64,000 nucleotides of DNA. It comes from Geoglobus acetivorans. Its GTDB lineage: Archaea > Halobacteriota > Archaeoglobi > Archaeoglobales > Archaeoglobaceae. Under the pieces are notes generated by a model, which ran no database searches, had not been told where the DNA came from, and worked only from the letters and a program-made list of their open reading frames with translations. The translations under genes and the position numbers were made by a program. The first letter of the stretch is position 1; each line of letters opens with the position of its first letter. The stretch is taken from assembly GCF_039641995.1 (NCBI RefSeq), contig NZ_CP087714.1, positions 744,001-808,000 on the forward strand, written 5' to 3'. This document shows, one piece after another, positions 1 through 8,097 of this stretch.

Positions 1-1195
1 CTTTATTGATCGGGATTAGAGTGCTGGGTATCACTGACTGCGTCGCCTCGTCGATAACTGCAACGTCGAATCTGGCATCAACTGTAAATGCGGTCGAGTT
101 TGTGGTGAGCACAACCTGCATTTTCTCAAGAATGTCTTTTTCGATTCGCTTTTCGATTTCCTCTGCTTCACTGAAAAGCTCCTTCAGCCTCTCGTTAATC
201 TCAAGCCACCTTGCCATGGACCTTATTGCGGCTCCTGAAACACCCCTGTAGGCCTTCACTCTCTTCTGGGCGAGTTCCATGATTTCTATGTCGCTCATAC
301 CCCTCCTGAATCTCGGTGTTGGCTGTATCTCCATCTCCCGTTTTTTCACCAGTTCTTCAATCTCTTTCCAGACCTCCTCCAGTTCTCTGTACCCTTCATG
401 TTCTTTCTTCATTTCCTCTAAGGAGACCCTTCTCAGCTTTTCACTGATCCTTGACGGATGCCCCACCCTGACGATTTTTGCATTGCCGGCAAGTCTCTCA
501 ACCAGGTTGTCCACTGCAGTGTTGCTTTCAGCGGTGGCGAGAACCCTGTTTCCTCTCTCAACTTCCTGGAGGATGTACTCTGCAAGTGTTCGTGTTTTCC
601 CCGTCCCGAAAGGACCATGGATGATGAAGAAGTCCTCGCTGCCCAGAGCCTTTGAAATTGCTGCTCTCTGTGAGGGATTCAGTTTATCGTCAAATGGTCT
701 GAAATCAACCGTTTCTGCTTCGCTAACAACTTCATCTTCAAAAATCAGCTTTATGGCCATCAGTCCGCCGTAAGACAGCCTGTCGAGATTTTCCTCCATC
801 CTGTTGAAGGTTGTGTCATCGTAAAACAGATCAACCCTGACACCCTCAAGCCCGATGTCCGGGAATTTTAGGAATTCCACGTCAATATACCTGCTGCCCC
901 TCTCGATAACAACACCTTCGGAGGCTTTTTTAAGCGGATCTCCATTGCTTACAAGAACCACATCTCCCGGGCCTATGTCCGTTTTGATTTCAACCCGTCT
1001 TCCGAATCGTATGACTGTCTTTTTAGGATTCTGTGAGACAACCTTGCCCTTCAGCCCTGTAATCGTCTTGCCCGATTTTTCCCTCTGTGCTGCGGAGAGA
1101 GACTTTATTTCCTCAATTGCCTTTCTTCTTTCCTCTTCTCTCTCGGACTCAATCAGGTTTTTCAGGTGCTCGAGATAATCTTTATATTCCTCCAT
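1..1195 (-). CDS. Superfamily 1 DNA/RNA helicase, UPF1/IGHMBP2-like (partial, 3' end outside window)
   Basis: The reading frame opens at an ATG whose first base is 1195 and runs open through the left edge, so at least 398 residues are present and the C-terminal helicase half is missing. It shows a Walker A motif GPFGTGKT at residues 194-201, the following SF1 stretch ATAESNTAVDNLVERL, and a Walker B motif with Asp382-Glu383 (VIDEAT). The N-terminal 150 residues look like the small beta-barrel nucleic-acid-binding part found in IGHMBP2/SMUBP-2 helicases. It would unwind nucleic acid using ATP; the substrate is not known. It is transcribed divergently from the KamA-like gene. The family call is firm; the role is inference. 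Confidence 0.88.
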   Translation of the reverse strand, partial: MEEYKDYLEHLKNLIESEREEERRKAIEEIKSLSAAQREKSGKTITGLKGKVVSQNPKKTVIRFGRRVEIKTDIGPGDVVLVSNGDPLKKASEGVVIERGSRYIDVEFLKFPDIGLEGVRVDLFYDDTTFNRMEENLDRLSYGGLMAIKLIFEDEVVSEAETVDFRPFDDKLNPSQRAAISKALGSEDFFIIHGPFGTGKTRTLAEYILQEVERGNRVLATAESNTAVDNLVERLAGNAKIVRVGHPSRISEKLRRVSLEEMKKEHEGYRELEEVWKEIEELVKKREMEIQPTPRFRRGMSDIEIMELAQKRVKAYRGVSGAAIRSMARWLEINERLKELFSEAEEIEKRIEKDILEKMQVVLTTNSTAFTVDARFDVAVIDEATQSVIPSTLIPINK

Positions 1196-1364
1196 TCAGC
1201 CACCTTGGATACCATTGCATGGCGGGTTAAATCAGTTGTGGGTTCTAACTCGTGCTTCCGGATACTAACTGTCATACTAATATTCTGGCAGAAATACATA
1301 TTGTCCTTGTCTTGTATTAGCAAGTGGGCGTAAAAAACTTGTATCCCTAAGAAAAAATAAGAAT

Positions 1365-3287
1365 ATGGAGTATGCAGACAATGTAAAAATGCCCGATAAT
1401 GAGCTTATAAATCTTGAAAAATCCCCCTGGGGATTGGAGCAGGGTGTATCTCACTCTAACTTCCTCGAAATATTTGAACCTCTTCCGGAGCTGAAAGAGT
1501 TACTGCTGAAGGCGGAGAATATTGATGAGGCCAGAAACCTTGCACAGAAATTTTCTGGAGAGCTGTTGATTAAATGCAAGAATGGTGAAATTGTCTCAAA
1601 ACCGGTGGAAAGGTGGCTGTGCGAGGAAGCGATAGGCGTTTTTATGAACCTGACCTCTGAATACATGGAGAATGTTGCGGGATTCTCGACTCTGGAATAC
1701 CTCTGGAGAGCAACAAAGGGAGACGAAAACGTTTTATCGGTCATTACGGAGGGCTTCGTGGAGGAGTTCAGACACCTTTTCAGGGCAATGGCCGGAAAGG
1801 CAGAGTATTCGAAGGGCTGGCTCGGTCAGATGCTCTCTGAAAGGGGTGTTGAATTTGTCGATTTTGACCGGATAAAGGGCAGAAAAGCAGCAGAGATACG
1901 GTCAAAACATCTTGATGAGGCATGGAGAATTATAAAAGGTTACGTGGACAGGTATCCAACCGGTCTCGATGATGCGATTATTGAAAAGAGAAAGGAACAG
2001 AAAGAAAAGCTGATTGAATTCTGGGGGATAGATGAGGACAGGTGGAACAGTTACAAATGGCAGTTTTCGCATGTTCTCAAAAGGGAAAAGGGTCTTCAGA
2101 TTCTGAAAGAACTGAACGAACTCGGGATCGTGAAGGTACCCGAGGACAATCTGAAGCTCGTGGAGCTTGCAATTGAGAATCACATTCCGTGGGGCATAAC
2201 GCCGTACTATCTGCACCTCTGGGATTTTGAGGAGCCTTACAGGCATGACATGCACGTCAGAAGACAGGTGATGCCTCCTGAATGGTACGTCATGAACATG
2301 CTCGGTCACAAGGAAGACAGAGAAATTTACTTCGACTTCATGGGGGAGCACGATACCTCGCCGGTCGACCTTGTAACGAGAAGATATGCGATGATTGCGA
2401 TTGTCAAGCCCTATGAAACCTGCCCCCAGATATGTGTGTACTGCCAGAGGAACTGGGAGGTTACCGAGCCGTTCATGGCGAACGCTTTTCCCGGATGGGA
2501 GAAAATCGAGAGGGCGATAGAGTGGTTTAGAGAGCATGACTCCATGATAGATGTCCTGATCACTGGAGGAGACCCGCTGGCTCTCAGCGATAAAACCCTT
2601 GAGAGGGTCATCAGGCGGGTTGCGGAATTCGATCATGTGGCAAACATCAGGATAGGCTCGAGAGTGATCGTCACCGTCCCGATGAGGATAACTGAAAACC
2701 TTGCAGAGATGCTCGGGAGTTACATAGAACCCGGAAAGAGGAACCTGTCAGTCTCGACCCACTTTGAAACCGCATACGAGGTAACGCCCGAAGTAAGTGA
2801 GGCAGCCTACAAGCTCAGAAAATACGGCATCATCATTTACAACCAGCACGTGTACCACAGAATGGTGAGCAGAAGGTTCGAGAATGTTGTTCTCAGAATT
2901 GCGCTGAAAAAGGCGGGCATTGAACCGTACTACACGTTCTTTCCCAAAGGCAAGATTGAGCAGAAAGATTACCTGATTCCAATTGCGAGGATCGTGCAGG
3001 AAAGGAAAGAGGAGGCAAGGCTTTTGCCAGGGGTGTTCAGAGGAGATGAGCCAGTTTTCAACGTCCCGAGAATGGGCAAAAATCACCTCCGGGCATGGCA
3101 GGACAGGGAACTCATAGCTGTAAAGCCGGATGGAAGCAGGGTGTACCTCATGCACCCTTGGGAGAAGGGCATAAGTGAAACCAAGCCTTACACGTATTCT
3201 GACGTTCCAATAAAAGAGTATCTTGATTTTCTGGAAAGTATGGGTGAGAGTCTGGAGGATTACAGGACCATCTGGTACTACTACTGA
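1365..3287 (+). CDS. KamA-family radical SAM protein (lysine 2,3-aminomutase-like, long archaeal form)
   Basis: Protein of 640 residues. The radical SAM cluster motif is CX3CX2C with Cys353, Cys357 and Cys360, followed by a GGDPL segment for SAM binding. In lysine 2,3-aminomutase the PLP lysine lies in a glycine-rich PGGGGK motif; here the matching place reads NVPRMGK, with Lys572 as the likely PLP lysine. The protein is about 200 residues longer than bacterial KamA or methanogen AblA, mostly from an N-terminal helical extension, so the substrate may not be lysine. No partner acetyltransferase (AblB) lies next to it. It stands alone between a divergent helicase and a convergent sugar kinase. 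Confidence 0.82.
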   Translation: MEYADNVKMPDNELINLEKSPWGLEQGVSHSNFLEIFEPLPELKELLLKAENIDEARNLAQKFSGELLIKCKNGEIVSKPVERWLCEEAIGVFMNLTSEYMENVAGFSTLEYLWRATKGDENVLSVITEGFVEEFRHLFRAMAGKAEYSKGWLGQMLSERGVEFVDFDRIKGRKAAEIRSKHLDEAWRIIKGYVDRYPTGLDDAIIEKRKEQKEKLIEFWGIDEDRWNSYKWQFSHVLKREKGLQILKELNELGIVKVPEDNLKLVELAIENHIPWGITPYYLHLWDFEEPYRHDMHVRRQVMPPEWYVMNMLGHKEDREIYFDFMGEHDTSPVDLVTRRYAMIAIVKPYETCPQICVYCQRNWEVTEPFMANAFPGWEKIERAIEWFREHDSMIDVLITGGDPLALSDKTLERVIRRVAEFDHVANIRIGSRVIVTVPMRITENLAEMLGSYIEPGKRNLSVSTHFETAYEVTPEVSEAAYKLRKYGIIIYNQHVYHRMVSRRFENVVLRIALKKAGIEPYYTFFPKGKIEQKDYLIPIARIVQERKEEARLLPGVFRGDEPVFNVPRMGKNHLRAWQDRELIAVKPDGSRVYLMHPWEKGISETKPYTYSDVPIKEYLDFLESMGESLEDYRTIWYYY

Positions 3288-3348
3288 TCAGAAAGTACAG
3301 CCTTCATCATCGCTTTCGCTCAGGTCCTGCCAAATTCATCATCCCAGA

Positions 3349-3356
3349 TTTTTTTT
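3349..3356 (+). terminator. Oligo-T terminator after the KamA-like gene
   Basis: A run of eight T residues lies about 60 bases past the stop codon in the short convergent gap before the FGGY kinase. Oligo-T runs end transcription in archaea. No stable hairpin is evident just before it, so the call rests on the T run and its position. Confidence 0.4.
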
Positions 3357-3398
3357 GGCGGGATGTGTAATAAGCTTTTCTGCAATCGAGGGTCGGGT

Positions 3399-4910
3399 TT
3401 AAAGGATATCTCTGTTGAGCCTTTTGAAAATCCCGGTTATCCTCCTATAGTATTCTTTTAAGATTTCAAGCCTGTTCTGGAGATTTCTGTGCTGCCATGC
3501 GTCTGGATGGAATTCTCTTTCATACTCAAACCTTTTAACTGCTTCCTGACAACTTTCTCCGTTCACTGCGGTGTTTACTATTGTGGCCAGACCCCTCAAC
3601 CCTGCATGCTCCGGTTTTGCCGTTCTCACAACTTTTCTGTTTATTGCCGAGGCGATGATTGAGCACAGGGAGTTAAATCTTGCACCCCCTCCCGTAATTC
3701 TTACAGACTCATTGGTTCCAGTCATCTTTTCCACGAAGTGGTAAGCCCATGCTATGTTCATTGCAACACCCTCAAACAATGCCCTGAGCATCTCTTCTTT
3801 TCCGGTTTTCAGGCTCAGGTTGAAGATGCTCGCCCTGATGTAGTGGTCGTCAATTGGGGCCCGCTCTCCGAAAAACCATGGTGTGAATATGAGGTCGGTC
3901 TCAGTCATTTCAACGATTTCATCGACCTTTACGTAATCCTCCAAATTCAGAACATTCATCACCCAGTCAATTGCCCCGCCTGCAATTTCCTGCTCAGCAA
4001 CAAGCAGGTACTTTTCCGGAATCCCGCTCAGTATTGTGCCTATGTAATGCTTCACGTCAGCCTTTCTTTTCTCCACATGTGCTCCAACCCAGTCGCTTGT
4101 CCCTATGTAGATATGGATCCTGTTGTTCTCAACCGCTCCCGAACCGATTGCCGTTGTGCACATGTCTCCAGCACCAACAACCACCGGAACGCTTTCTATA
4201 CCAAGTTCATTTGAAACGTCTTCATTGAGAAATCCGGCCACATCTGTGCTGTTCATTATCTTCGGAAAAAGGTCAGATTTCAGACCATAGTCTCTCATGA
4301 GGCCCTCATGCCATTCTGCTCTGTTTCTTCTCGTGTCGGCAAGCCATGTGAGGTGTGCCTCGTCATGGCTTGTTACTGCCTTTCCCGTGCATCTGTAGAT
4401 CAGGTATCCCTTGATGTCGAGGAATTTCCGGGTTCTGGAGAATACTTCCGGTTCGTTGTTCTTCATCCAGAGGATCTTTGGCAGAACATCCTTGCCCGTT
4501 TTGCTCGGAGCGCCGCCCGTAATCCTCAGGAATCTGAGCAACCTCAACGGACTGTATCCCGATACGGATGGAAAGTTTCTGAAAAGGTCTTCGGGATATC
4601 CCCTACCTCTCTCGTCCAGCCATATAATCATGTTGGACAGCGGGTCGCCGTTCCTGTCCACAGGGACGAAACCAGCCATGTGGGCCGTGAATGAGATTGC
4701 TCTGATCTCATAACCCTCTACAATTTCGGCTAAGAGAGATTTCACCTGTTCCCACAGAAATTCAGGGTCCTTTTCGGCGTAGCCCTCCTTTGGATGAACG
4801 ACCTTTGTTTTATCAGATTTCTCCCTGACCACTCTGAATCTCTGGTTCTCAACGATTCCCGCCTTGATTGATGTTGTGCCAACATCCACAAGAGCGAAGT
4901 AATCGGGCAT
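3399..4910 (-). CDS. FGGY-family carbohydrate kinase
   Basis: Protein of 503 residues, the usual length for the family. The N terminus carries the phosphate-binding strand-turn DVGTTSIKAG (residues 8-17) and the C-terminal half has the adenosine-site loop ITGGGARFNSL. WLDERGRG near residue 90 and GAGDMC near residue 245 fit the sugar-site loops. It phosphorylates a sugar or polyol with ATP; xylulose, gluconate and glycerol are all possible and the sequence by eye does not decide. No sugar transporter or isomerase is adjacent. Start chosen at the ATG of MPDYFALVD, which places the first strand correctly. Confidence 0.85.
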   Translation of the reverse strand: MPDYFALVDVGTTSIKAGIVENQRFRVVREKSDKTKVVHPKEGYAEKDPEFLWEQVKSLLAEIVEGYEIRAISFTAHMAGFVPVDRNGDPLSNMIIWLDERGRGYPEDLFRNFPSVSGYSPLRLLRFLRITGGAPSKTGKDVLPKILWMKNNEPEVFSRTRKFLDIKGYLIYRCTGKAVTSHDEAHLTWLADTRRNRAEWHEGLMRDYGLKSDLFPKIMNSTDVAGFLNEDVSNELGIESVPVVVGAGDMCTTAIGSGAVENNRIHIYIGTSDWVGAHVEKRKADVKHYIGTILSGIPEKYLLVAEQEIAGGAIDWVMNVLNLEDYVKVDEIVEMTETDLIFTPWFFGERAPIDDHYIRASIFNLSLKTGKEEMLRALFEGVAMNIAWAYHFVEKMTGTNESVRITGGGARFNSLCSIIASAINRKVVRTAKPEHAGLRGLATIVNTAVNGESCQEAVKRFEYEREFHPDAWQHRNLQNRLEILKEYYRRITGIFKRLNRDIL

Positions 4911-5074
4911 GCAGATGTGTTGTATTTGAAATTATTTATAATTGACTTTATGAAACCATCCACGGTATTGCGGACAGGATGTGGTAATTCATTAAGGGTA
5001 TTTGACGTGCCGAGTGTGCGCGAATCCGGTGTAATTTTCAAAAATTTGATATATGCAGGATTTCACTCTGAATC

Positions 5075-5830
5075 ATGAATACTGTTGATCTTCAGGATAT
5101 GGATGGTGTTGCAGTTGTCAGACTTAACAGAGGAAAAAAGAATCCAATAAATCCGGAGTTTGTTGATGACCTTTCTGGGGTTGTTGAGCAGGTTAAAGAG
5201 GATGAACAGATAACCTCTGCAGTTCTAACAAGCTCAAACGACAGATTTTTCTCAATAGGGCTTGATGTGCCGGAGCTGATCGATTATGACAAAGCAGAAT
5301 TCAGGGAATTCATAATGGATTTCAACCTCCTCTGCCTGGATATCTACACTCTGCCAAAGCCCACTGCTGCCGCAATAAACGGACATGCGATAGCGGGAGG
5401 GTGCATCCTTGCTCTGTGCTGCGATTTCAGATATATTGGCGAAGGAAAAAAGCTGTTTGGCCTGAACGAGGTCAGGCTTGGTGTGCCTGTGCCTTACCTT
5501 CCACAGAGGATCCTCCAGCAAATTGCGGGAGACCGGGTTGCAACTGAAATGGTGTATGGGGGAGATTTCTATCCTCCGGAAAAGGTCCTTGAGATGGGAG
5601 TGGTGGACGGCGTGTTTGCTCCGGAAGAGCTGCTTCAGAAGTCCGTTGAGAGTGTAAAGAGGATTGGAGAGCTACCTGGTAGAGCATTTGCAGCTGTTAA
5701 GGCAAACAGGACTGAAAGGATAAAGGAAGACATCTTAAAACGCCTGGAAAAAGATGTTGACGTATTTGTCGAGCTGTGGTTCAGTGATGACGCCCAGCAG
5801 AGGTTAAAAGAGGCAGCAAAGAATTTTTAA
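5075..5830 (+). CDS. Enoyl-CoA hydratase/isomerase family protein
   Basis: Crotonase-fold protein of 251 residues. The two oxyanion-hole segments are visible: FFSIGLD (residues 58-64) and NGHAIAGGC (102-110). Glu132 in GLNEVRLGVPVP is in the position of the single catalytic glutamate of delta3-delta2-enoyl-CoA isomerases. The second glutamate expected of classical hydratases near residue 112 is absent (the segment reads ILALCCDFRY), so isomerase activity is more likely than hydration. It acts on acyl-CoA in the cytoplasm, probably in beta-oxidation. No operon partner. A TATA-like AAAAATTTGATATATG lies just before the start. Confidence 0.86.
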   Translation: MNTVDLQDMDGVAVVRLNRGKKNPINPEFVDDLSGVVEQVKEDEQITSAVLTSSNDRFFSIGLDVPELIDYDKAEFREFIMDFNLLCLDIYTLPKPTAAAINGHAIAGGCILALCCDFRYIGEGKKLFGLNEVRLGVPVPYLPQRILQQIAGDRVATEMVYGGDFYPPEKVLEMGVVDGVFAPEELLQKSVESVKRIGELPGRAFAAVKANRTERIKEDILKRLEKDVDVFVELWFSDDAQQRLKEAAKNF

Positions 5831-5883
5831 TCCTTTGTTTTATTTTGTATAACTCGTTTAATGCAGATATTTTGGAAGAGTTA

Positions 5884-6381
5884 TTATCCCTTCCTCTGGA
5901 GTCTCCTGACTGCACCCAGTCTCACGAGTTCTATGGCATTTGCAATTTTAACGAGCCCATCATGTTCTCTGCTTCTTATTTTAACTTCCTTGCCAAAATC
6001 CGTGAATATTGAAAGCCTGTATGACCTGGTTACTTTCCACCAGTATAACATCAAAAAACTCGTAAAGAGAAATGCAGCCGGAGAAACAATAAATGCTATG
6101 GCTGATCCAAAGGATCCTATCCCGTAGATATATCCTAAACTGTAGAGTATTATCGACGACACCAGAAATACAAGGCCTGATATCAGGTGGCCCCACCTAT
6201 TTTCTTTCTTTAGCTGTATCATCTTAACTCCGGACAGATACAGGATTTTGAGGTCTTCATTGCCATCCACAATGAGCCTGCTCTCTGTAATCCTTATCTT
6301 TCCGCGTTTAATCCTCAGATCATCGTCAATTTCATAGATTTCAGTCTCAAAAAGAACTTTTTCGGGCAACTCAACTTCCAC
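5884..6381 (-). CDS. Small membrane protein with PH-like domain, function unknown
   Basis: Protein of 165 residues. An N-terminal soluble part (about 1-65) reads like a short PH-type beta domain (ESRLIVDGNEDLKILYLSGVKMIQL). Two hydrophobic segments follow, about residues 66-85 and 92-113, and then a second soluble strand-rich tail ending in basic residues. This architecture is shared by many archaeal PH-domain membrane proteins of unknown role. It is a single gene, convergent with the enoyl-CoA hydratase gene and upstream of tRNA-Trp. Confidence 0.62.
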   Translation of the reverse strand: MEVELPEKVLFETEIYEIDDDLRIKRGKIRITESRLIVDGNEDLKILYLSGVKMIQLKKENRWGHLISGLVFLVSSIILYSLGYIYGIGSFGSAIAFIVSPAAFLFTSFLMLYWWKVTRSYRLSIFTDFGKEVKIRSREHDGLVKIANAIELVRLGAVRRLQRKG

Positions 6382-6479
6382 GGATTATATTGTTGTACAG
6401 GATTTTAAAAGATTTTCTGGCAGGTTTGGAATTTCAGAGTTACAAGCTATTTGCAACTTTTTACGGAATTGAGATTAAA

Positions 6480-6615
6480 TGGGGCCGGTGGGATTTGAAC
6501 CCACGACTGGCGGGTCTCCCCGGGTCAGCACTCCAGCGGATCATCACCGCTCAGCAGACCCATCAGTCATCACACCGCTGGAGCCCGCCGCGCTTCCTGG
6601 CTACGCCACGACCCC
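6480..6615 (-). tRNA. tRNA-Trp (anticodon CCA) with a 62-nt intron
   Basis: Read on the minus strand, the acceptor stem GGGGTCG pairs with CGGCCCC (one G-U pair). The D arm has A14, G18-G19 and A21, the anticodon stem is GCGGG/CCCGC, and the T arm is GTGGG-TTCAAAT-CCCAC. The loop reads CTCCAG|A with anticodon CCA, and the intron sits at the canonical archaeal site between positions 37 and 38. Exon 1 is 6615-6578, the intron 6577-6516 and exon 2 6515-6480, giving a 74-nt mature tRNA with discriminator A73; CCA is not encoded. Exact splice sites depend on the bulge-helix-bulge fold, which I placed by position and not by folding. Confidence 0.95.
6516..6577 (-). ncRNA. Box C/D guide RNA inside the tRNA-Trp intron
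   Basis: The intron contains, in order, box C (GTGATGA), box D' (CTGA), box C' (GTGATGA) and box D (CTGA). The guide before box D (GCTGGAG) pairs with CTCCAGC of the precursor, and the base five positions before the box faces C34 of the anticodon. The guide before D' (GGGTCT) pairs with AGACCC across the 3' splice site, and its fifth base faces C39. This matches the known archaeal pre-tRNA-Trp guide, which directs 2'-O-methylation at positions 34 and 39. The partner proteins Nop5 and fibrillarin are encoded at 42.9-44.3 kb. Confidence 0.93.
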
Positions 6616-6664
6616 TGTTTTCAGCATTATCGCGATTTGAATATAACTGTTGCGTTTGAGTGAA

Positions 6665-7468
6665 TCAGACCATGGGGGGATATTCTGCAATAATTCTGTC
6701 GGCAAGATGCAGGAATGCGTTTCTGCTCGGGTAAAGGAAGCTGAGCCATGAGTGGAATATTGTCTTTCCTGAGGAGAACATACTTTTGAGCTTACCGTCA
6801 TAGGGTATTATTCCGAATATGTTTTTGTTGTAGAAGTATTTGATCCCGGATTTTGTAACCATGTTTATGATGTATCCTTCCAGGCTCACACCGAGCCTGC
6901 TGAGGACCGATTCAACCTTGATTGCGTCAATGTATGCCGGCTTCAGCTCGGCGGAGACTATAAATGTGGTATCAGAGATCATGGCGGGGTACAGTGCGTA
7001 TTTTGATAATCCCGGTGAAGAATCTATCAGGATGTACTCATAATCCGGTTTCAGAGCCAGTATCAGATCTCTCATTTTTTCAATTTCGATTCCCCTTTCC
7101 ACGTCAACGAGAGACCTTGCCGGAATAACGTCAAAGCCAGTATTTCTCACCCTCATCCTGGATTTTATCTCGTCAACGCCAGCGTTTCCCGTAAGGTATT
7201 CCGTCAGAGTTTTTTCTGGCACCTCTTCGATGAATGTGTGAACATTTGGAAGTGCGAGGTTTGCATCCACCACAATCACGTTCTTTTTTCTCAGAGCGAG
7301 AGCAGATGCCAGATTCATTGTTACCGTGGTTTTACCAACTCCCCCCTTGCCAGAGGGAAAAGCCAAAACCCTTGCACCGGCTGTCTTCAATCTGAAGTAG
7401 TCTCTCACAATCCTTCTGAGCTTCCGCTCGAATTTTGTGAGCTCGATCAGCGTGTCTGCAGTATTCAT
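6665..7468 (-). CDS. MinD/ParA-family P-loop ATPase
   Basis: Protein of 267 residues with a deviant Walker A motif KGGVGKTT (residues 41-48), the following strand VIVVDANLALPN and the later ILIDSSPGLS segment, all typical of MinD/ParA/SIMIBI ATPases. A basic N-terminal helix of about 30 residues precedes the P loop. Such proteins dimerise on ATP and place other complexes in the cell. The gene overlaps the coiled-coil gene before it by four bases (ATGA), and that gene follows an actin-like gene by 12 bases. The three therefore look co-transcribed, and this protein probably positions or controls the same structure. Confidence 0.88.
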   Translation of the reverse strand: MNTADTLIELTKFERKLRRIVRDYFRLKTAGARVLAFPSGKGGVGKTTVTMNLASALALRKKNVIVVDANLALPNVHTFIEEVPEKTLTEYLTGNAGVDEIKSRMRVRNTGFDVIPARSLVDVERGIEIEKMRDLILALKPDYEYILIDSSPGLSKYALYPAMISDTTFIVSAELKPAYIDAIKVESVLSRLGVSLEGYIINMVTKSGIKYFYNKNIFGIIPYDGKLKSMFSSGKTIFHSWLSFLYPSRNAFLHLADRIIAEYPPMV

Positions 7469-8085
7469 AGGATCCTCGGGGATTTACTCTCTGTCTTCTT
7501 TTCCTTACTCACCCAGTACCTCTCACTGACGCTGTTTTTCAGCTGACCGATTTCCATGTTTATCTGGGCGATGGTGTTTTTGAGTTCGGCTATTTCGGTT
7601 GATAATTTTTCAAGTTCTTTTGCAGAGACCTCATCAGAAGAGGTATCGGCCAGATCAAGGGATTCCGATAGTCGTGATATCTCTGCTTTCATCTGGCTTA
7701 TTTCGTTGAAAACACTACTCGCATTGATCTCTTCTATTTTATTCTCGAGGTCTGAAATCAGCTCCTTGAGGTTCTCCAGATCTTCTCTGTATTTTTTCTG
7801 GAAAGAAATTGATGAAAGCACCTGTTTGATTAGTTCACTGATTTTTGAACTGTCTACCAGTTTTTCAAGGTTTTCGACTCTCTCTGCGATCTCTTTTATC
7901 TGCTCATCTCTTTTTTCAAGCTCTTCAAGGAGTTCTGACCTCAGTTCTTCGGTTTTGGAATCTATATGTTTTATCTGTTCTGTAGACTGTACTATTGCTT
8001 CTTCAAGGGCAGGTAAATCCTCTTCAACGAATTTTTTCAGCTGTTCAAACAGATGATCCCACTTTTTCAGGATTTCAGCAGACAT
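7465..8085 (-). CDS. Coiled-coil protein of the actin-like/MinD-like operon
   Basis: Protein of 206 residues, nearly all heptad-like and rich in Glu, Lys, Leu and Ile, with no cysteine or catalytic motif visible. The long coil is broken into three parts, about 10-70, 75-125 and 130-190. The ATG at 8085 is chosen because AAGGTG directly precedes it. It is flanked within a few bases by an actin-like gene upstream and a MinD-like gene downstream, so it may be the adaptor or cross-linker between the two. That role is inference; no homologue is recognised. Confidence 0.75.
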   Translation of the reverse strand: MSAEILKKWDHLFEQLKKFVEEDLPALEEAIVQSTEQIKHIDSKTEELRSELLEELEKRDEQIKEIAERVENLEKLVDSSKISELIKQVLSSISFQKKYREDLENLKELISDLENKIEEINASSVFNEISQMKAEISRLSESLDLADTSSDEVSAKELEKLSTEIAELKNTIAQINMEIGQLKNSVSERYWVSKEKKTESKSPRIL

Positions 8086-8097
8086 CACCTTTCACGC

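Noticed and set aside
279-773. Long plus-strand open frames opposite the helicase gene
   Set aside because: They are shadows of the minus-strand helicase, Ser/Leu/Phe-rich, and have no start signal. The minus frame carries intact helicase motifs.
1902-2636. A 244-codon minus-strand frame inside the KamA-like gene
   Set aside because: It lies fully opposite a gene with clear radical SAM motifs and shows no domain of its own.
7556-8056. A 166-codon plus-strand frame opposite the coiled-coil gene
   Set aside because: It is Ser/Phe-rich, as expected from the complement of Glu/Lys/Leu heptads, and has no start signal.
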